NCBI GenBank assembly: GCA_001577185.1
Contig: LSCM01000051.1
Span: 1-7,606 of the forward strand
Reading direction: 5' to 3'
Source: Cloacimonetes bacterium TCS62
Lineage (GTDB): Bacteria > Cloacimonadota > Cloacimonadia > Cloacimonadales > TCS61
Length of the DNA: 7,606 nt
How positions within the stretch are numbered: position 1 is the first letter of the stretch; each line of letters starts with the position of its first letter. The translations under genes and the position numbers were made by a program. Below are positions 5,915 through 7,606 of this stretch, piece by piece. The notes below the pieces were generated by a model. That model had not been told where the DNA came from and did not search any database. It worked only from the letters and a program-made list of their open reading frames with translations.

Positions 5915-7321
5915 ATGGCTGAAAAAGTATTAAATTTAAAACTTATCTACAAAGACAAAAGTTTAGATGTAATAAAATATAAACGTGATTTCCATAATAA
6001 AGTCTATATAGGTAATGACAAAAAACTCTTTTGGCAAATACTGGATAAACAATTTCCTCAAAAGCATGAGTTTTTGACCAAGAAAGGATCAGAATTCAGA
6101 ATAAATTTAAGAGATGAAATGTCCTATCGCATTACAAAGGACAATCAAGAACTTACTGAAGAAGAATTGAAAAGAAAAAATATCATAAAAAAGAATAAAT
6201 TGATCCTTGATCCCAAAACCGAAGGTGAGATCAAATTTAGAGACAATTGGAAAATCAAATACAATTTTGCATTACCTTATAGCTTCACTCCCAGTGCAGA
6301 AGAGATCAAACTAGCTAAGAAATTTTCACATCTTCCACCTCTCTCGCCACAGCAAAAATTTACCCGTCTCTTTATTTTACTCGGTATTTTATTCACATTT
6401 ATAGGTTTGTATATTGTTGAATTAAATTATGTTCCTCCAAAGCGAGTTAACTTGAAAGAGAAATTACGTCATATTGAACAAATTGCTACCAAGGTAGAAC
6501 CAGTAGCAGAGGTTCCTGAAGAAAAACAAGTCGCGCGTAGCCAAAAAGAGGAAAAGGTTGTAGATGAAGAAGTAGAACAAGCGCAGGAAATGACGTCCTC
6601 GCAATTTGAGCAAGAATTTGGTTTATCATTGGAATCAGGTATGCCAGGTGGTGAAGGTACAGAAGATTTCAATAACGAACTATTAGAAGTAACTCAAGCT
6701 GAGCAGATAACAGTTGAAGGTGGTACACAAGGCAGTGGTAGTAGAAAGGCAAAAGCTCAACGAGGTGCTGCCGATCTAGATCTTGCTGGAACTAGTGGTT
6801 ACAATTTGGAAAGTGCTGGAGATGGATTAAGTGGTTTAGGTGGTACAAGTGGAATAGATCTAGGTGGCTCAGGAGATTTTGAGGAAGTTGATATGTCTGG
6901 ATTAAGTGGGAAAGTAGGAGACTATAAGATCCACAAGATTCAAAATAGTGCTGAATTCAAGGCAGTTAAAAAACGCTTTGCTGGTCTTAAAAGTGTTAAA
7001 GCCGGAAGTATCAAACTAAAGAAATCTTCACCCAAAGTTCAATCTGAAGTTGCCAATATCGACCAAATAGTAACAACATATAAACCTCAGATCACAAAAT
7101 TATTTACAACTGAATCGATGTTAGTCGATATGTATGGTTCAATTGAATTTGTACTTTATATTGGAGATAATGGTAATATCGAAGCAGTAGAGATAAATGC
7201 TTCAAAGAATAGCTCTTTTACAAATTCATTCCTAAGTAAAACAAGAAAGATAATTATGAATTGGAAAATTGAAGTTAAGAATGCTATTGTTTATAGTTTT
7301 AGAATGAAGTTCTATAAATAA
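5915..7321 (+). CDS. TonB-like energy-transducing protein with AgmX/PglI-type C-terminal domain
   Basis: A 468-residue, cysteine-free bitopic membrane protein. Residues 1-149 should be cytoplasmic; they include a possible degenerate FHA-like fold (VYIGND near 30-35, KHEF at 50-53, GEIKF at 104-108). One membrane helix lies at about 150-170 (FILLGILFTFIGLYIVEL), followed by VPPKRVNL as in AgmX/PglI-family proteins. The periplasmic part has an acidic, Glu-rich linker (about 195-265), a Gly/Ser-rich stretch (about 268-335), a Lys-rich segment (336-376) and a C-terminal domain (377-468). That domain fits the AgmX/PglI TonB-like pattern: IDQIVTTYKPQITKLF, GSIEFVLYIGDNGNI, an Ala-Ser turn, KIIMNWKI, and a last SFRMKFYK strand. 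Such proteins pass the force of an ExbB/ExbD motor to partners across the periplasm. It is the last gene of the operon, ending in TAA 16 bases before the terminator. Domain family is well supported; the target of the force is unknown. Confidence 0.9.
   Translation: MAEKVLNLKLIYKDKSLDVIKYKRDFHNKVYIGNDKKLFWQILDKQFPQKHEFLTKKGSEFRINLRDEMSYRITKDNQELTEEELKRKNIIKKNKLILDPKTEGEIKFRDNWKIKYNFALPYSFTPSAEEIKLAKKFSHLPPLSPQQKFTRLFILLGILFTFIGLYIVELNYVPPKRVNLKEKLRHIEQIATKVEPVAEVPEEKQVARSQKEEKVVDEEVEQAQEMTSSQFEQEFGLSLESGMPGGEGTEDFNNELLEVTQAEQITVEGGTQGSGSRKAKAQRGAADLDLAGTSGYNLESAGDGLSGLGGTSGIDLGGSGDFEEVDMSGLSGKVGDYKIHKIQNSAEFKAVKKRFAGLKSVKAGSIKLKKSSPKVQSEVANIDQIVTTYKPQITKLFTTESMLVDMYGSIEFVLYIGDNGNIEAVEINASKNSSFTNSFLSKTRKIIMNWKIEVKNAIVYSFRMKFYK
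6716..6919 (+). repeat. Gly/Ser-rich low-complexity region with an imperfect internal repeat
   Basis: This stretch of the TonB-like gene encodes a linker rich in Gly and Ser (residues about 268-335). It contains two related units, one starting TSGYNLESAGD and ending GLSGL, the other starting TSGIDLGGSGD and ending MSGLSG. GGT-rich codons dominate here, unlike the AT-rich flanks. It is probably a flexible periplasmic spacer in the place where classical TonB has a Pro-rich rod. Confidence 0.6.
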
Positions 7322-7337
7322 TAAATAAAGTTGCATT

Positions 7338-7362
7338 AAGCCCTCAACAGAGGGCTTTTTTT
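7338..7362 (+). terminator. Rho-independent terminator of the motor operon
   Basis: A perfect 8-bp stem, AAGCCCTC (7338-7345) with GAGGGCTT (7350-7357), closes an AACA tetraloop and runs into a tract of seven Ts (7356-7362). It lies 16 bases after the TAA of the TonB-like gene. The reverse strand lacks a T-tract after the hairpin, so it acts only on + strand transcription. Two bases separate the T-tract from the priA ATG. Confidence 0.93.
7350..7353 (+). promoter_or_regulatory. Possible priA Shine-Dalgarno buried in the terminator stem
   Basis: GAGG, within GAGGG, is the only purine-rich ribosome-binding candidate before the priA ATG at 7365; it ends 11 bases upstream. It is the 3' arm of the terminator hairpin, so in read-through RNA it would be base-paired. 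The long spacing makes its use uncertain. Confidence 0.35.
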
Positions 7363-7364
7363 AT

Positions 7365-7606
7365 ATGCACTATCAAATAGCACTTCCTATTAATCTCAAA
7401 AAATTATACATTTACAGATCGGATAAGAATCTGGTGAAGGGCATAAGAGTATTTGTTTCCTTCCAGCATAGATTCTTAACTGGGATAGTTTGGAATAGTG
7501 TTAATACACCGGATAAGAGGATCAGTTATAAATCTGTACTAGAGGTGATCGATCAAAAACCAAAGATCCCTAATGAGTTATTGGAACTAGCGAACTGGAT
7601 GAACAG
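7365..7606 (+). CDS. priA: Primosomal protein N' (PriA helicase), N-terminal part, runs off the window
   Basis: Eighty codons are visible, starting MHYQIALPINLKKLYIY and still open at the window edge. PriA is the DNA helicase that recognises stalled or repaired forks and reloads the replisome. The visible part is its N-terminal 3'-end-binding domain: ALPINLKKLYIY matches the family's ALPVPL...FDY opening, VKGIRVFVSFQHRFLTGIVW matches the G-x-RV-x-VPFG...GIV segment, and LEVIDQKPKIPNELLELANWM matches the LEVLDE-P-PELLELARWM segment. No ATG, GTG or TTG lies upstream in frame before the TAA at 7326-7328, so the ATG at 7365 is the natural start. It is separated from the motor operon by a terminator and is most likely an independent transcription unit. 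No convincing promoter is visible, and none can lie between terminator and start. Confidence 0.93.
   Translation, partial: MHYQIALPINLKKLYIYRSDKNLVKGIRVFVSFQHRFLTGIVWNSVNTPDKRISYKSVLEVIDQKPKIPNELLELANWMN

Noticed and set aside
6469..6672. Minus-strand ORF of 67 codons, Ser/Cys-rich
   Set aside because: It is antisense to the acidic and Gly-rich linker; the Ser, Thr and Cys residues are complements of Gly, Glu and Ala codons. No ribosome binding site.
7287..7318. Possible priA promoter (TTGTTT with TATAAA) at the end of the TonB-like gene
   Set aside because: The spacer is 20 bases and the -35 is poor. Transcription from it would also run straight into the terminator before reaching priA.
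4127..7321. Classical TonB-ExbB-ExbD iron uptake or Tol-Pal system
   Set aside because: There are two unlike ExbDs, the TonB-like protein has a large cytoplasmic domain and no Pro-rich rod, and no receptor, tolA, tolB or pal is seen. The family match holds, the pathway label does not.
1..7606. CRISPR arrays, tRNA or rRNA genes, insertion sequences
   Set aside because: No regularly spaced repeats, no tRNA cloverleaf or rRNA-like stretch, and no transposase or terminal inverted repeats were seen; nearly all bases are in the six genes and priA.

Overview
The window looks like the chromosome of a low-GC (about one-third G+C by eye), double-membrane bacterium. It holds one co-directional operon on the + strand, a terminator, and the first 80 codons of priA. 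The proteins span a periplasm, which implies a diderm. Clear Shine-Dalgarno sequences precede the genes from the second gene of the operon onward, which argues against typical Bacteroidetes. The mix of TPR protein, ExbB, two ExbDs and an AgmX/PglI-type TonB-like protein at this base composition would fit Candidatus Cloacimonadota or a neighbour in the wider FCB group. That placement is inference, not something read directly from the sequence.

Layout: (1) bases 1-3812, the 3' part (at least 1269 codons) of a very large TPR/helical-repeat protein ending in two tandem beta-rich domains that resemble galactose-binding-like jelly rolls; (2) 3861-4115, a small, highly basic, exported protein of unknown function; (3) 4127-4855, a MotA/TolQ/ExbB-family proton-channel subunit; (4) 4860-5357 and 5367-5906, two different ExbD/TolR-family subunits; (5) 5915-7321, a one-pass membrane protein with a cytoplasmic domain, a charged and Gly-rich periplasmic linker and a C-terminal TonB-like domain of the AgmX/PglI type; (6) a Rho-independent terminator at 7338-7362; (7) priA, beginning at 7365, two bases after the terminator T-tract and running off the window. 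Spacings inside the operon are 48, 11, 4, 9 and 8 bases, so genes 2-6 are very probably co-transcribed and translationally coupled. No stretch over 300 bases lacks a gene.

Working model: the ExbB and ExbD subunits form a proton-driven inner-membrane motor. The TonB-like protein carries force across the periplasm, and its N-terminal domain could sense or regulate in the cytoplasm. The giant TPR protein, and perhaps the small basic protein, would be the envelope partners. The gene set parallels the Myxococcus AglRQS motor with its Glt partners (one ExbB-like, two ExbD-like, PglI/AgmX-like and TPR proteins) more than a standard TonB-ExbB-ExbD iron-uptake cluster. What the machine moves cannot be told from this window. 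The most notable observation is that only the second ExbD keeps the catalytic transmembrane aspartate; the first has asparagine at the equivalent place.
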